This document shows, in pieces, positions 17,136 to 25,182 of a stretch of 64,000 nucleotides of DNA. Both the position numbers and the translations under genes were made by a program. Origin of the DNA: a bacterium (lineage in GTDB: Bacteria; Vulcanimicrobiota; JABDET01); the NCBI GenBank assembly GCA_021800275.1, contig JAJYZB010000012.1, forward strand, positions 1 to 64,000, in the 5' to 3' direction. The notes beneath the pieces were generated by a model. That model was not told the DNA's origin, did no database searches, and saw only the letters and a program-made list of their open reading frames with translations. The first letter of the stretch is position 1. Each line of letters opens with the position of its first letter.

Positions 17136-19843
17136 TGTTTACGGCTTAATTTTTCTAAAATTTTGCCTAGCTCTTTTATGTCTCTGCCATATTTGCTCCA
17201 GTCCATGTTCCGTTCGGCTTCAATGGCTTTTTGATATAGAGAATAAGCTTTGTTTATCGTTGACAGTGCTGTTAATTTTTTTTCAATGGGAAGTTTCAAA
17301 TTTTTATTAAGTGCTGCCGCCTTTCCATTTTGAGGCGTGCTTTGAGGCATGTTTTGAATGCCAAATAAAGATGCCAGCGCCTGTTTCAGGTTTTCATCCA
17401 TTTGGATTTGATTGCCATATGCCACTAGCACTAATTTCAATTCAGGCAGTTCCCTTTGGGCAGCTTCAAGATAAATGGGTTCCACATATAACATGACATT
17501 CCGAATTGGAATAACTTGAAGATGGCCTATTTGGATATTTGAACCTTGCTGTCCCAGCAGTGTTCTGAGTTTAGAAAATCTAGGATCTTGATTGATTCTT
17601 GCCTGAACCTGTGATGGGCCGAAAACAAGTCTATCTTTAGAGAATTCAAACACAAGTCTCTGCCCATAATAGGGTGGATCGCAGCGTGCGGCAAACCAGG
17701 CTTCCATATTGTCTTTTCTGTATGGAGTAAAAGGCACCATAATAAGAAATTCGGGTTTTTTATCCCCTGGGAGCTGCATTAAGACATAATAGGGTTTAAC
17801 GATTCCACCTGTTTCCTGGTGCGCAAACTGCCACAGATCTTCGCGGTTATAAAATACGCTTGGATCTGTCATGTGGTAGAGTGTATAAACTTCAGCCTGA
17901 GCTAAAAAATAATTTTCTGGGATTCGAATATGGGCTTTTAAACTCTTAGGCATTTGAGAAAATGGTCTGAATAAACTTGGAAATTCTCTTGAATACATTT
18001 GAATGATAGGATCATTGGGATCCACAATATAGTATTTCAAAGTCCCATTATAGGCATTAATGACAACTTTCACTGAATTTCGAATATAATTTACAATATG
18101 TCCATGAAATTCTATCTGCTGGGAATATGGAAAGTATTTGTTGATTGTATAGGCATCACAGATCCAATAGAGTTTTCCATGATCTATGACAGGATATGGA
18201 TCTGAGTCGTAAGTTAAAAGCGGAAAGGCTTTTTTCAGACGTTCCTGGATCTGTCGGTGATACATGATTTTAGAGTTGGAGTTTATGGCGCTGGCGAACA
18301 GGATCTGATAGGAAAAGTGATACGCAAAAAAGAGGCGCTTAAAAAAAGAGTTTAAAGGAACTCCACCTGAGCCATGATAATGGGTCCATTTATTTTTGTT
18401 TCCGTACGGGTAATTGAACTCACTCTGTTCAGTGTTAACAATAGCGTATTTCCTGCCAAACTCTCCATAGTAAACTTGCGGCTGAGTTACTTTGAGTTCT
18501 GGAACACCAGTAGGAGGAATATTTTTTAAAAAATAGACAGGTAGGCCGTGAGAAGTGACCTGATTGACTGGAGCGGCGACAACTCCATAACCATGTGTGA
18601 AAATTAAGTGGTTATTGATCCAGCTTTTGCTGGGAAGATGGCTGTAATCTAACTCGCGGACAGACAGAATAAGTTCTTTTAACTGATGATGAACAGAATA
18701 ACGATCTACATCTGCATTTGTAAACTTGTAGTAGGGTCGAATTTCTTGCATTTGAGCCAGAGTTTTTAATAAAGGAGCGCGATCCCAGATTCGTATATTT
18801 TGAAAAGTGGCTGCATGAGTTTGAATATCATTTTGATTCAGATGAGAGTTTGCGTGTATTTCTTTTATGGCGACGTGTCTAAGTCCGTAAGCTGTTTGTG
18901 TGTATTTTATCATATTTTTGATAAAAGGTTTTTCTCTTCGCAGTTCGCTTGGGATGACTCGAAATTTTTCAATGAGGGCGGGATAAGCGACAAGAGCGAT
19001 TGAACATAAAATCCATAATCCCCCAGCTGCGATGACAGGCTTCCAGTTCTGCAGTTTGACATTTAGAAAAAGGAGAACAGCGGTTAAAAGAGCCATGAAG
19101 ATGGCTGCTTTTAGAAGTGGAATAGTGGCATACATTTGGGTGTATCCTACCCCAAAAATAAGATGGTGCTGCGTCAACATTTCATTATAAATTCCGATCC
19201 AATAACCTGCTCCTTTGATTAACGCTAAAATTCCAAGCAGGATAGAAAGATGGGCGGTTACAATAGAATGCATTTTCACTCCATCCTGGGTTAGAGCCAG
19301 AACTTTTTGAATTCCGTAAGAAATGACTCCTAGAGCTAAAGCCATTAAAAAACTTGCAAAGAGAATTTGGTAAAAAAATGTGAAAATAGGGAGAAGAAAT
19401 ACATAAAAAGAAACGTTCTTATTAAATACAGGGTCCGTTAAGTGAAAATTAGGATGAGCAATAAGGGGAAGTATAATAGGCCAGTTAACAGCGGCTTGAA
19501 GAGCTGTTAAAAAAGAGATAAATCCTGCTGAAAGATAAAGCAGAGGGAATAAATAGGGTCTGATCAGGTGCTCTGGAAACTCTAGAATGTTTCCTTCTAA
19601 AACTCTTATTTTCATGGGCGCTTTTCTTTTTGAAATGAATAGAGTCATAAAGGAAGGGAAGAACATAACCAGAAAAACAATGAAAAACAGCGCGATTTTT
19701 AATTCAAGTGAACGTATAAAATAGAGTGTATTTCCAATTTCTTGGAGCCACCACCAGTTTACAAGTAAATTAGCGGCTTCTCGAGAAAAAAGGAAAAACA
19801 AAACAATGACAACGACAATAATTCTAAAAAAATTTTTCGACAA
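17132..19843 (-). CDS. UPF0182 family large membrane protein
   Basis: At 903 residues this matches the UPF0182 (COG1615) family of unknown function. The N-terminal ~290 residues hold about seven hydrophobic segments, the first at residues 6-24. The large remainder is probably extracytoplasmic and carries family-type segments such as YGEFGRKYAIVNTEQSEFNY, YHGSGGVPLNSFFKRLFFAY and RIPENYFLAQAEVYTLYHM. The start is TTG with AAAGGA 8-10 bases upstream. It is the last gene of a minus-strand set after the PEGA/TPR protein (14-bp gap). No function is proposed. Confidence 0.88.
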   Translation of the reverse strand: MSKNFFRIIVVVIVLFFLFSREAANLLVNWWWLQEIGNTLYFIRSLELKIALFFIVFLVMFFPSFMTLFISKRKAPMKIRVLEGNILEFPEHLIRPYLFPLLYLSAGFISFLTALQAAVNWPIILPLIAHPNFHLTDPVFNKNVSFYVFLLPIFTFFYQILFASFLMALALGVISYGIQKVLALTQDGVKMHSIVTAHLSILLGILALIKGAGYWIGIYNEMLTQHHLIFGVGYTQMYATIPLLKAAIFMALLTAVLLFLNVKLQNWKPVIAAGGLWILCSIALVAYPALIEKFRVIPSELRREKPFIKNMIKYTQTAYGLRHVAIKEIHANSHLNQNDIQTHAATFQNIRIWDRAPLLKTLAQMQEIRPYYKFTNADVDRYSVHHQLKELILSVRELDYSHLPSKSWINNHLIFTHGYGVVAAPVNQVTSHGLPVYFLKNIPPTGVPELKVTQPQVYYGEFGRKYAIVNTEQSEFNYPYGNKNKWTHYHGSGGVPLNSFFKRLFFAYHFSYQILFASAINSNSKIMYHRQIQERLKKAFPLLTYDSDPYPVIDHGKLYWICDAYTINKYFPYSQQIEFHGHIVNYIRNSVKVVINAYNGTLKYYIVDPNDPIIQMYSREFPSLFRPFSQMPKSLKAHIRIPENYFLAQAEVYTLYHMTDPSVFYNREDLWQFAHQETGGIVKPYYVLMQLPGDKKPEFLIMVPFTPYRKDNMEAWFAARCDPPYYGQRLVFEFSKDRLVFGPSQVQARINQDPRFSKLRTLLGQQGSNIQIGHLQVIPIRNVMLYVEPIYLEAAQRELPELKLVLVAYGNQIQMDENLKQALASLFGIQNMPQSTPQNGKAAALNKNLKLPIEKKLTALSTINKAYSLYQKAIEAERNMDWSKYGRDIKELGKILEKLSRKH

Positions 19844-19857
19844 AGATCGTTCCTTTT

Positions 19858-20757
19858 TCAGCTATTTATCGTCAATTTTTTTTCTTCTGCTTTTAAAGAT
19901 GTTTTATGGTTTGCAAGCACTATCTCGAATTGATGCGCAGCTTTTTTAAATGCGCCTTTTAGTTCGTACAAATAAGCAAGATGAATTCGAGTTGAAAGGT
20001 CGTCAGGATCAGAAACAACCGTTTTTTTGAGTTTTAAGATGTTCTTCCAGGTTGCTGCAGGAACAGATTTTAGAGTGCTGCTGTATTCTGGTAAATTTGT
20101 GACAGCCATTTCAAAACCTGTAAGGGCTTTTGCATTTCTTTTTTGTTTTTTATAAACTTTTCCCAACTCATAAAAAGCGACTGGATACTTCATTCCCTTA
20201 TAGTAAATGAATTGTCGAAAAGCTTTAACTGCTGAGTTAAGTTTGTTTTCTTTTTCATAAAGTGTTCCCAGCCAGTAATATGCATTTGAAACGCGGAATG
20301 GTTTTCCTATGGATGCTTGTTTAAAATCATTGAGAGCTTTTTTGATATTCTTGGTTTGCATAGCTTTCATTCCTTCTTGAAACCAGATTTTTGCTTTTTT
20401 TACAAGAGCTGCATGAACATGGGCAGTTTCACCCGGGCTGACAGTTATTGTTTTTATGTAGGGTAGATATTTCAGACCTGCATCAATTCGAATCAGGTAT
20501 TTTCCAGGATTTAGTTTTGAGAGGCACAGCGGTGTTCTGCCAACAGCTTGATGATTAACGAAACATACAGATTTAGAAGGGTCTGTTGAAATTTCAATTC
20601 GTGCTGTTTTATTGATGGGTGAACTCTGGCATAGGGAATTAGAAGTATAATAATGGGGAGGTACGACCTTGAATCTATCGCACCAACCACTTTTAGCTGC
20701 TAGAAGAGCTGCAGCTGAAAATAGTGCGATAATGTTTATTAAAAATATTTTTTTCAT
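19858..20757 (-). CDS. Exported PEGA-domain and TPR protein
   Basis: The 299-residue product starts with a signal peptide or anchor (MKKIFLINIIALFSAAALLA). Residues ~45-110 are a PEGA-like domain (IEISTDPSKSVCFVNHQAVG, then TPLCLSKLNPGKYLIRIDAG), a surface-associated beta fold. The rest contains TPR-like helical repeats (AYYWLGTLYEKENKLNSAVK, then VAFYELGKVYKKQKRNAKAL). I chose the ATG at 20757 because GAGGTG lies 9-11 bases upstream and the protein then begins with a clean signal sequence; a longer frame would run into the upstream gene. It starts 2 bp after the hexapeptide protein. Role unknown; probably a periplasmic scaffold. Confidence 0.8.
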   Translation of the reverse strand: MKKIFLINIIALFSAAALLAAKSGWCDRFKVVPPHYYTSNSLCQSSPINKTARIEISTDPSKSVCFVNHQAVGRTPLCLSKLNPGKYLIRIDAGLKYLPYIKTITVSPGETAHVHAALVKKAKIWFQEGMKAMQTKNIKKALNDFKQASIGKPFRVSNAYYWLGTLYEKENKLNSAVKAFRQFIYYKGMKYPVAFYELGKVYKKQKRNAKALTGFEMAVTNLPEYSSTLKSVPAATWKNILKLKKTVVSDPDDLSTRIHLAYLYELKGAFKKAAHQFEIVLANHKTSLKAEEKKLTINS

Positions 20758-20759
20758 CT

Positions 20760-21287
20760 TCAACACACCTCTTTTTTTTGTATTTTTTGATACCACGGAG
20801 CCAAGACTTCAATATATCGTTTTGCTTTCCTGTATGTTTCTTGAATTTCTTCAGAGGTTAATTCTCTTAAGATTTTTGCGGGAATACCTCCAGCAATGGT
20901 TCGGGGTGGAATCTTTGTTCCTGGCAAAACGACGGCTCCTGCTGCTACCCAGGCTTCCTCTCCAATGATAGAGCCATCTAAAAGGATGGCTCCAATTCCA
21001 ATCAATCCGCCTTTTTCAACTGCTGTTCCATGTAATACTGCCCGATGCCCTATGGTCACCCAATCTTTAATTACACAGGGATATTCATCGCTGACATGCA
21101 GCACTGAAAGTTCCTGGATATTGACAAATTTTCCTATGGAAATCTTGTTAATGTCACCTCTGAGAACGCAGTATGAGAAAATTGCTGACTGCTCTTCGAT
21201 AGAAACATCTCCATAAATCTCGCTCGTGAAATGCACAAATGCTGAGGAAGATACAGCAGGTTTTTTTTCATGAAATGGTCCGATCAT
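20760..21287 (-). CDS. Gamma-carbonic-anhydrase-like hexapeptide-repeat protein
   Basis: The sequence is a left-handed beta helix of the YrdA/PaaY/gamma-carbonic anhydrase group: SSAFVHFTSEIYGDVSIEEQ, YCVLRGDINKISIGKFVNIQ, VTIGHRAVLHGTAVEKGGLI, GIGAILLDGSIIGEEAWVAA, then KIPPRTIAGGIPAKILREL. The His residues expected to bind metal are present in HVSD and GHRAVLHG. The family usually begins a few residues before SAF, so I use the ATG at 21287; a TTG at 21311 in the same frame is possible. Whether it is an active anhydrase or an acyltransferase cannot be told. First gene of a three-gene minus-strand set. Confidence 0.85.
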   Translation of the reverse strand: MIGPFHEKKPAVSSSAFVHFTSEIYGDVSIEEQSAIFSYCVLRGDINKISIGKFVNIQELSVLHVSDEYPCVIKDWVTIGHRAVLHGTAVEKGGLIGIGAILLDGSIIGEEAWVAAGAVVLPGTKIPPRTIAGGIPAKILRELTSEEIQETYRKAKRYIEVLAPWYQKIQKKEVC

Positions 21288-21341
21288 TTCAAAGTTTAAT
21301 TCTCTCTTCAAGAGAGAAAATCCCTTTTTTGAAAAACTGTG

Positions 21342-21347
21342 ATTATA
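21342..21347 (-). promoter_or_regulatory. Possible -10 box upstream of the hexapeptide gene
   Basis: On the minus strand the sequence reads AGTATAATC, a perfect TATAAT about 60 bases before the ATG at 21287. No convincing -35 is present at the standard distance in the AT-rich upstream sequence. Confidence 0.35.
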
Positions 21348-21470
21348 CTGCTTAGATCTAGTTATTTATATTTTTTTTGGGGGTTATGCAAAAAGTGTTT
21401 AATTTTTTAATAAGCTGGGTAAATAGTAGTCGGAATGAATAAAACAGTGAAAAAAGGAGGTGAAAACAAG

Positions 21471-21902
21471 ATGAAAAATTGGAAGGCTTCTTTCTTATTC
21501 TTACTGCTAGCAATCATTTTCTGCGGGTCTTCGATTTTATTTCACCAGTCAGGCATTGTCATGGGAAACCCAAGCGGCATGATAGGCCTTGCTGTTAGAA
21601 ATCCTCGTCCAATCCCTGATCCTCCAGCGCCAAGATTAACTGTTGCTATGTTAGCGACAACGGAGCCAGGACCGTGGAAACCGTTAGCGACAACGGAGCC
21701 AGGACCGTGGAAACCGTTAGCGACAACGGAGCCAGGACCGTGGAGACCGTTAGCGACAACGGAGCCAGGACCGTGGAGACCGTTAGCGACAACGGAGCCA
21801 GGACCGTGGAAACCGTTAGCGACAACGGAGCCAGGACCGTGGAGACCGTTAGCGACAACGAAGCCAGGACCGTGGAAACCGTTTAATCCTCCAGCAGCAT
21901 AA
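21471..21902 (+). CDS. Small exported protein made of 11-residue tandem repeats
   Basis: The 143-residue product (from the ATG placed 9 bases after AGGAGGTG) begins with a basic residue pair and a hydrophobic stretch (FLFLLLAIIFCGSSILF), a signal peptide or anchor. After a Pro-rich linker (NPRPIPDPPAPRL) come seven near-identical units LATTEPGPWKP/R, ending with FNPPAA. Each unit has Pro, Trp and one acid-base pair, so the chain is probably extended and surface-exposed. I do not recognise the family. It is monocistronic: hexapeptide gene divergent upstream, strong terminator downstream. Confidence 0.75.
   Translation: MKNWKASFLFLLLAIIFCGSSILFHQSGIVMGNPSGMIGLAVRNPRPIPDPPAPRLTVAMLATTEPGPWKPLATTEPGPWKPLATTEPGPWRPLATTEPGPWRPLATTEPGPWKPLATTEPGPWRPLATTKPGPWKPFNPPAA
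21651..21881 (+). repeat. Seven tandem copies of a 33-bp unit
   Basis: Units start at 21651, 21684, 21717, 21750, 21783, 21816 and 21849. They differ at only a few sites, mainly AAA versus AGA (Lys/Arg) and GAG versus AAG in the last copy. The period is a multiple of three, so copy-number change keeps the frame. Near-identity at synonymous sites suggests recent expansion or gene conversion. The array is also open in several other frames, which are shadows. Confidence 0.97.
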
Positions 21903-21937
21903 ATAGAGTAACATTAAGGAAGGAAATCATTACCTTG

Positions 21938-21967
21938 ATAGGGAGACAAAAGTCTCCCTATTTTTTT
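21938..21967 (+). terminator. Rho-independent terminator
   Basis: A perfect 10-bp stem (ATAGGGAGAC, loop AAAA, GTCTCCCTAT) is followed directly by six further T residues. It ends the repeat-protein transcript. On the opposite strand there is no T-run, so it works for the + strand. Confidence 0.92.
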
Positions 21968-21984
21968 ACAGCGTCTCTGGGGAT

Positions 21985-22833
21985 CTATTGGATCAATGTT
22001 ACTTCTTCTATTTCAATAATTCGATCGAGTCTGAAGGTGCGTGTTGATTTTCTGAGATGACAGTATCCAACAAGGACGATATTCCCTTTATCTTTAGTAA
22101 ATCCAACTGGAGTTATGTTTCTTTTTGTCATTTCTCCTTTTCCATCTCGATAAGAAAGTTTAATTTGATTTCGGCTTAAAACGGCTTTTTCTATGTTTGA
22201 AAGTTCGGTTGGAACCTGGAAGCTTGGCGCAGTATGAGAAAGAACAGCCGAGGTTATATTTTGAAATTCTTCCCAGCTTGTTTCCCATTTTTCAGGAAGT
22301 TCTTCAATGCAGCGGCTGAAAAGGTAAAAACAAGCTTTTGCATCGCTCAATGCTCGATGCGCCTTTTCGCATTGGAGGTTGAAAATTTCGATTAAGGATG
22401 TCAGGCGGTGATTAGGAAGTTTAGGAAATAGAGTTTTTGCTAAAAGGCATGAGTCCACAATGGATTGAATGTGAATGTCGTGCCCTTGCTGTCGAATTGA
22501 TTTAAGGAGAAAAGCTAAATCGAAAGGGGCATTATGAGCAATAACCACACGGTTAGAAAAGAACGGCAGGATGTCAGGCAGGAGGGTTTTTAAAAATGGC
22601 TCTCCTTTTAGCATCTCTTCATTGATTCCATTGACACGAAAGGCTTCTTGGGACACAGGAATACCTGGATTAACGAGATGATGATAAGAATCAACGATTT
22701 CTTTATTTTGAAAGAGAATAATTCCAATTTCGACGATTTCGTCCTTTAGGGGATCCATTCCCGTGGTTTCGAAATCCAAGGCTGTAAAATTTATTGATTT
22801 TAAAGGAGTTTGCCCAAGGTGCTGAGTCATCAT
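21985..22833 (-). CDS. DnaQ-type 3'-5' exonuclease fused to a WYL-like domain
   Basis: Residues ~15-185 are a DEDDh exonuclease like the epsilon subunit of DNA polymerase III: ALDFETTGMDP (motif I), VVIAHNAPFDLAFL (motif II), and AHRALSDAKA (motif III, His and Asp). Residues ~210-282 look like a WYL domain: NQIKLSYRDGKGEMTKRNIT, then GNIVLVGYCHLRKSTRTFRL and DRIIEIEEV. WYL domains are known as sensory parts of bacterial regulators of DNA damage and phage defence. The combination in one 282-residue protein is clear; its role is unknown. The start has no good ribosome-binding site. It follows pyrD by 88 bp. Confidence 0.85.
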   Translation of the reverse strand: MMTQHLGQTPLKSINFTALDFETTGMDPLKDEIVEIGIILFQNKEIVDSYHHLVNPGIPVSQEAFRVNGINEEMLKGEPFLKTLLPDILPFFSNRVVIAHNAPFDLAFLLKSIRQQGHDIHIQSIVDSCLLAKTLFPKLPNHRLTSLIEIFNLQCEKAHRALSDAKACFYLFSRCIEELPEKWETSWEEFQNITSAVLSHTAPSFQVPTELSNIEKAVLSRNQIKLSYRDGKGEMTKRNITPVGFTKDKGNIVLVGYCHLRKSTRTFRLDRIIEIEEVTLIQ

Positions 22834-22921
22834 CAGTTAGTTAATTCGTTGTTTTTCGTTTAAATCTTGCTGAACTGGAGGTGTTTCACATTTCAAGTCT
22901 CGCGCTTGAGTTATTTTCCGT

Positions 22922-23992
22922 TTAAATTTTGCCGTGAGAAAAGTTCCCGATTTGTTGTTTTTTATATAGATTTTTTTTGATGTTTTTTACAATTTCAGGA
23001 CCCTCATAAATCAATCCCGTATAGAGCTGCACAAGGTCTGCTCCAGCATCTAATTTTTCCCGAGCGTCTGCTCCCGTAAAAATCCCTCCGCATCCGATAA
23101 TAACAATTTTTCCTCGTGTTTTGTCATAAATATATTTTATGATTTCTGTTGTGCGTGTTTTGACAGGATCTCCACTGATACCTCCTGATTGAGGGAGTTT
23201 TGAGAAAGCCTCTGTTCTTCTCAGTGTTGTATTGGCTGCAGTGATTCCGGCAGTTTCTGTTTGTTCGATCACTTCAAGAATTGCGTCAATCTCTTGAAAG
23301 TCTAGATCAGGAGAGATTTTAACAAGAATTGGCCGCAGAGGCAGGTTCAGTTTTACTGACAATTCCTTATTTTTTTTTCGAATTTCGTTGAGGAGATTCA
23401 GGAGTGCCACTTTTTTTTGGAGATCACGCAGTCCAGGAGTGTTTGGAGAACTCACATTGATAACAAAGTAGTCCCCGTAAGGGTATAGAATTTCGAAACT
23501 GGCAAGATAATCTGCAGGTGATTCTTCGACAGGAACGATTTTAGATTTCCCAATGTTTATTCCTAGCGGAATTTTCAATTTTATTTTTTTTAACTTTTCC
23601 GCTGCAGCAGCTGCCCCTTTGTTGTTAAATCCCAGATGATTCCAAATTGCTTTGGCTTTTGGGAGCCTTATAATTCTGGGTTTGGCATTTCCTGATTGAG
23701 GATGATAAGTTACCGTTCCAATTTCGAGAAATCCAAATCCTAATGCTGCAAGAGCCTCAAGATGTTCCCCATTTTTATCAAATCCTGCAGCCAGTCCAAC
23801 AGGATTAGGAAAAGTGAGTCCCAAAGCTTTAGTCTGCAGGTCAGGATTGTCAGAGTTGAAAAATTTTCTCAAAAGTTTTCCCTCTGCGGGAAAATTTAAT
23901 ATCTCTAAAAATGAGAGAGCTAGATGGTGCGCTATTTCAGCCTCAAAAGTAAAAAGCAGAGGTCTGATTAGAGTTTTGTAAATTTTTACCAT
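22922..23992 (-). CDS. pyrD: Dihydroorotate dehydrogenase (quinone), class 2
   Basis: The enzyme oxidises dihydroorotate to orotate in pyrimidine synthesis, passing electrons to membrane quinones. The 356-residue length and the N-terminal membrane-associating helix (RPLLFTFEAEIAHHLALSFL) mark class 2. Motifs: NPVGLAAGFDKNGEHLEALA (FMN), INVSSPNTPGLRDLQ (with the catalytic Ser), ANTTL, and IIGCGGIFTGADAREKLDAG followed by QLYTGLIYEGP. It starts 4 bp after the preceding minus-strand gene, so it shares that transcript. Confidence 0.95.
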   Translation of the reverse strand: MVKIYKTLIRPLLFTFEAEIAHHLALSFLEILNFPAEGKLLRKFFNSDNPDLQTKALGLTFPNPVGLAAGFDKNGEHLEALAALGFGFLEIGTVTYHPQSGNAKPRIIRLPKAKAIWNHLGFNNKGAAAAAEKLKKIKLKIPLGINIGKSKIVPVEESPADYLASFEILYPYGDYFVINVSSPNTPGLRDLQKKVALLNLLNEIRKKNKELSVKLNLPLRPILVKISPDLDFQEIDAILEVIEQTETAGITAANTTLRRTEAFSKLPQSGGISGDPVKTRTTEIIKYIYDKTRGKIVIIGCGGIFTGADAREKLDAGADLVQLYTGLIYEGPEIVKNIKKNLYKKQQIGNFSHGKI

Positions 23993-23996
23993 TTAA

Positions 23997-25151
23997 TCAG
24001 TAAATGGGCGGCGGGAGAGAATGAGGATTCTCAGATGGAATGGTGCCGAGCCAGAGCCCTTTTTTGTTCAAAAAAGCATAATGTTTTCCATCGGGAGAGA
24101 GTCTGAAGATTCCTAGATTAACCCTTTGAAGAGGGTTCAGAGGTTTCAATTTAAATCTATTTTTTTGTTCTGCGTAGAAAAATGACATGACTCCCTTTTT
24201 TAGATTCATGGTTGCAGCAACCGCAGTATGACCTCCTTTTCTTGAAAGATAGGGGTAAAGATAAGGAGTTTTGCCTGAGTAAAGAATCCAGGTTCTGTTT
24301 GATTTTGCATCTTTAATGATGAGCTTTCTAATTCCACTTTTCAGTAGAGCCGCATATAGAATTCGATGTGATGTGGCGGCAAGTCCACCATAATCCTTAG
24401 CTCTCTGGATGGGTTTTAAGATTCCTTTGTGATAATAGTACAGGATAATTTCATGGGATTGGGGGCGGCGCATGCCTAAAAAGCCTTCGGTGCCTGATAC
24501 CAGCCATCCTGTGATTGGAACTCCGAGTAATTTTTCGGTTTTTCGGATATTCCATTTTTTTTCGAATAGTTTGACGGAATTGGGATGGGATAAATTGAAT
24601 TTCACGACATCAGTGGATAGATAGTAGCCATTTTTATCATAAAAATATCCTTCTGTATAAAAAGATTTGTGGGCGAACCAGCACAGATTTTTGTCGCTGC
24701 GAAAACCCGATTTTCCAGGGGTGTAAGAAAAAATAGTTTTTAATTTTCCATTTTCTAAGTTTATTTGAAAAATTCGAGTGCCATATTGGGAGATGATAAT
24801 TCCTACCTTTCCGTTGTCTGATAAAGCTAGATTGTCAATGTCAGCTGCTGGAAGCAGGACTGAACGAATACCGGCAATTCGATCATATTGTCCAATCGTA
24901 AAGATTCGCAGAATCCAACCATATCCTTTTGCTCGCAGTTTCAGGTTATTGACCTGCTCGATTCCCAGCAGCACTTTGTCATTACCTGAAAAAGCGACGA
25001 TTTTAAATTGGGGAAGAGATATTCCAAGTCTTGCTAAGTAATAACCATTATATCGAATATGATAACAAAAAGCTGCGGCTGGAATTAAAAGAAGACAAAG
25101 AAAAAACACACTTTTTTTCACAGTTAAATGATTACATGCAGAAGGGATCAT
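23997..25151 (-). CDS. Exported protein, probably beta-propeller
   Basis: The 384-residue product has a signal-like segment (SVFFLCLLLIPAAAFC) about 13 residues in. The remainder is rich in short beta-type stretches with propeller-like spacing, for example LALSDNGKVGIIISQYGTRI, ILYSGKTPYLYPYLSRKGGH and FRLSPDGKHYAFLNKKGLWL, resembling TolB-type PD40 repeats. The AGGAGG before the first ATG is too close (1-2 bases), so the true start may be a little downstream (GTG before Lys-Lys-Ser). It lies between pyrD and another exported protein. Function unknown. Confidence 0.6.
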   Translation of the reverse strand: MIPSACNHLTVKKSVFFLCLLLIPAAAFCYHIRYNGYYLARLGISLPQFKIVAFSGNDKVLLGIEQVNNLKLRAKGYGWILRIFTIGQYDRIAGIRSVLLPAADIDNLALSDNGKVGIIISQYGTRIFQINLENGKLKTIFSYTPGKSGFRSDKNLCWFAHKSFYTEGYFYDKNGYYLSTDVVKFNLSHPNSVKLFEKKWNIRKTEKLLGVPITGWLVSGTEGFLGMRRPQSHEIILYYYHKGILKPIQRAKDYGGLAATSHRILYAALLKSGIRKLIIKDAKSNRTWILYSGKTPYLYPYLSRKGGHTAVAATMNLKKGVMSFFYAEQKNRFKLKPLNPLQRVNLGIFRLSPDGKHYAFLNKKGLWLGTIPSENPHSLPPPIY

Positions 25152-25182
25152 TCCTCCTGGTCAGTTTGTTTGACAAGTCTTT

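Noticed and set aside
21646-21858. Reverse-strand open frame over the 33-bp repeat
   Set aside because: It is only a by-product of a repeat whose period is a multiple of three; it has no ribosome-binding site and no sensible start or end.
21651-21881. Tandem 33-bp units as a CRISPR array
   Set aside because: The units are directly adjacent with no unique spacers, and they stay in frame with a signal-peptide gene. No cas gene is near.
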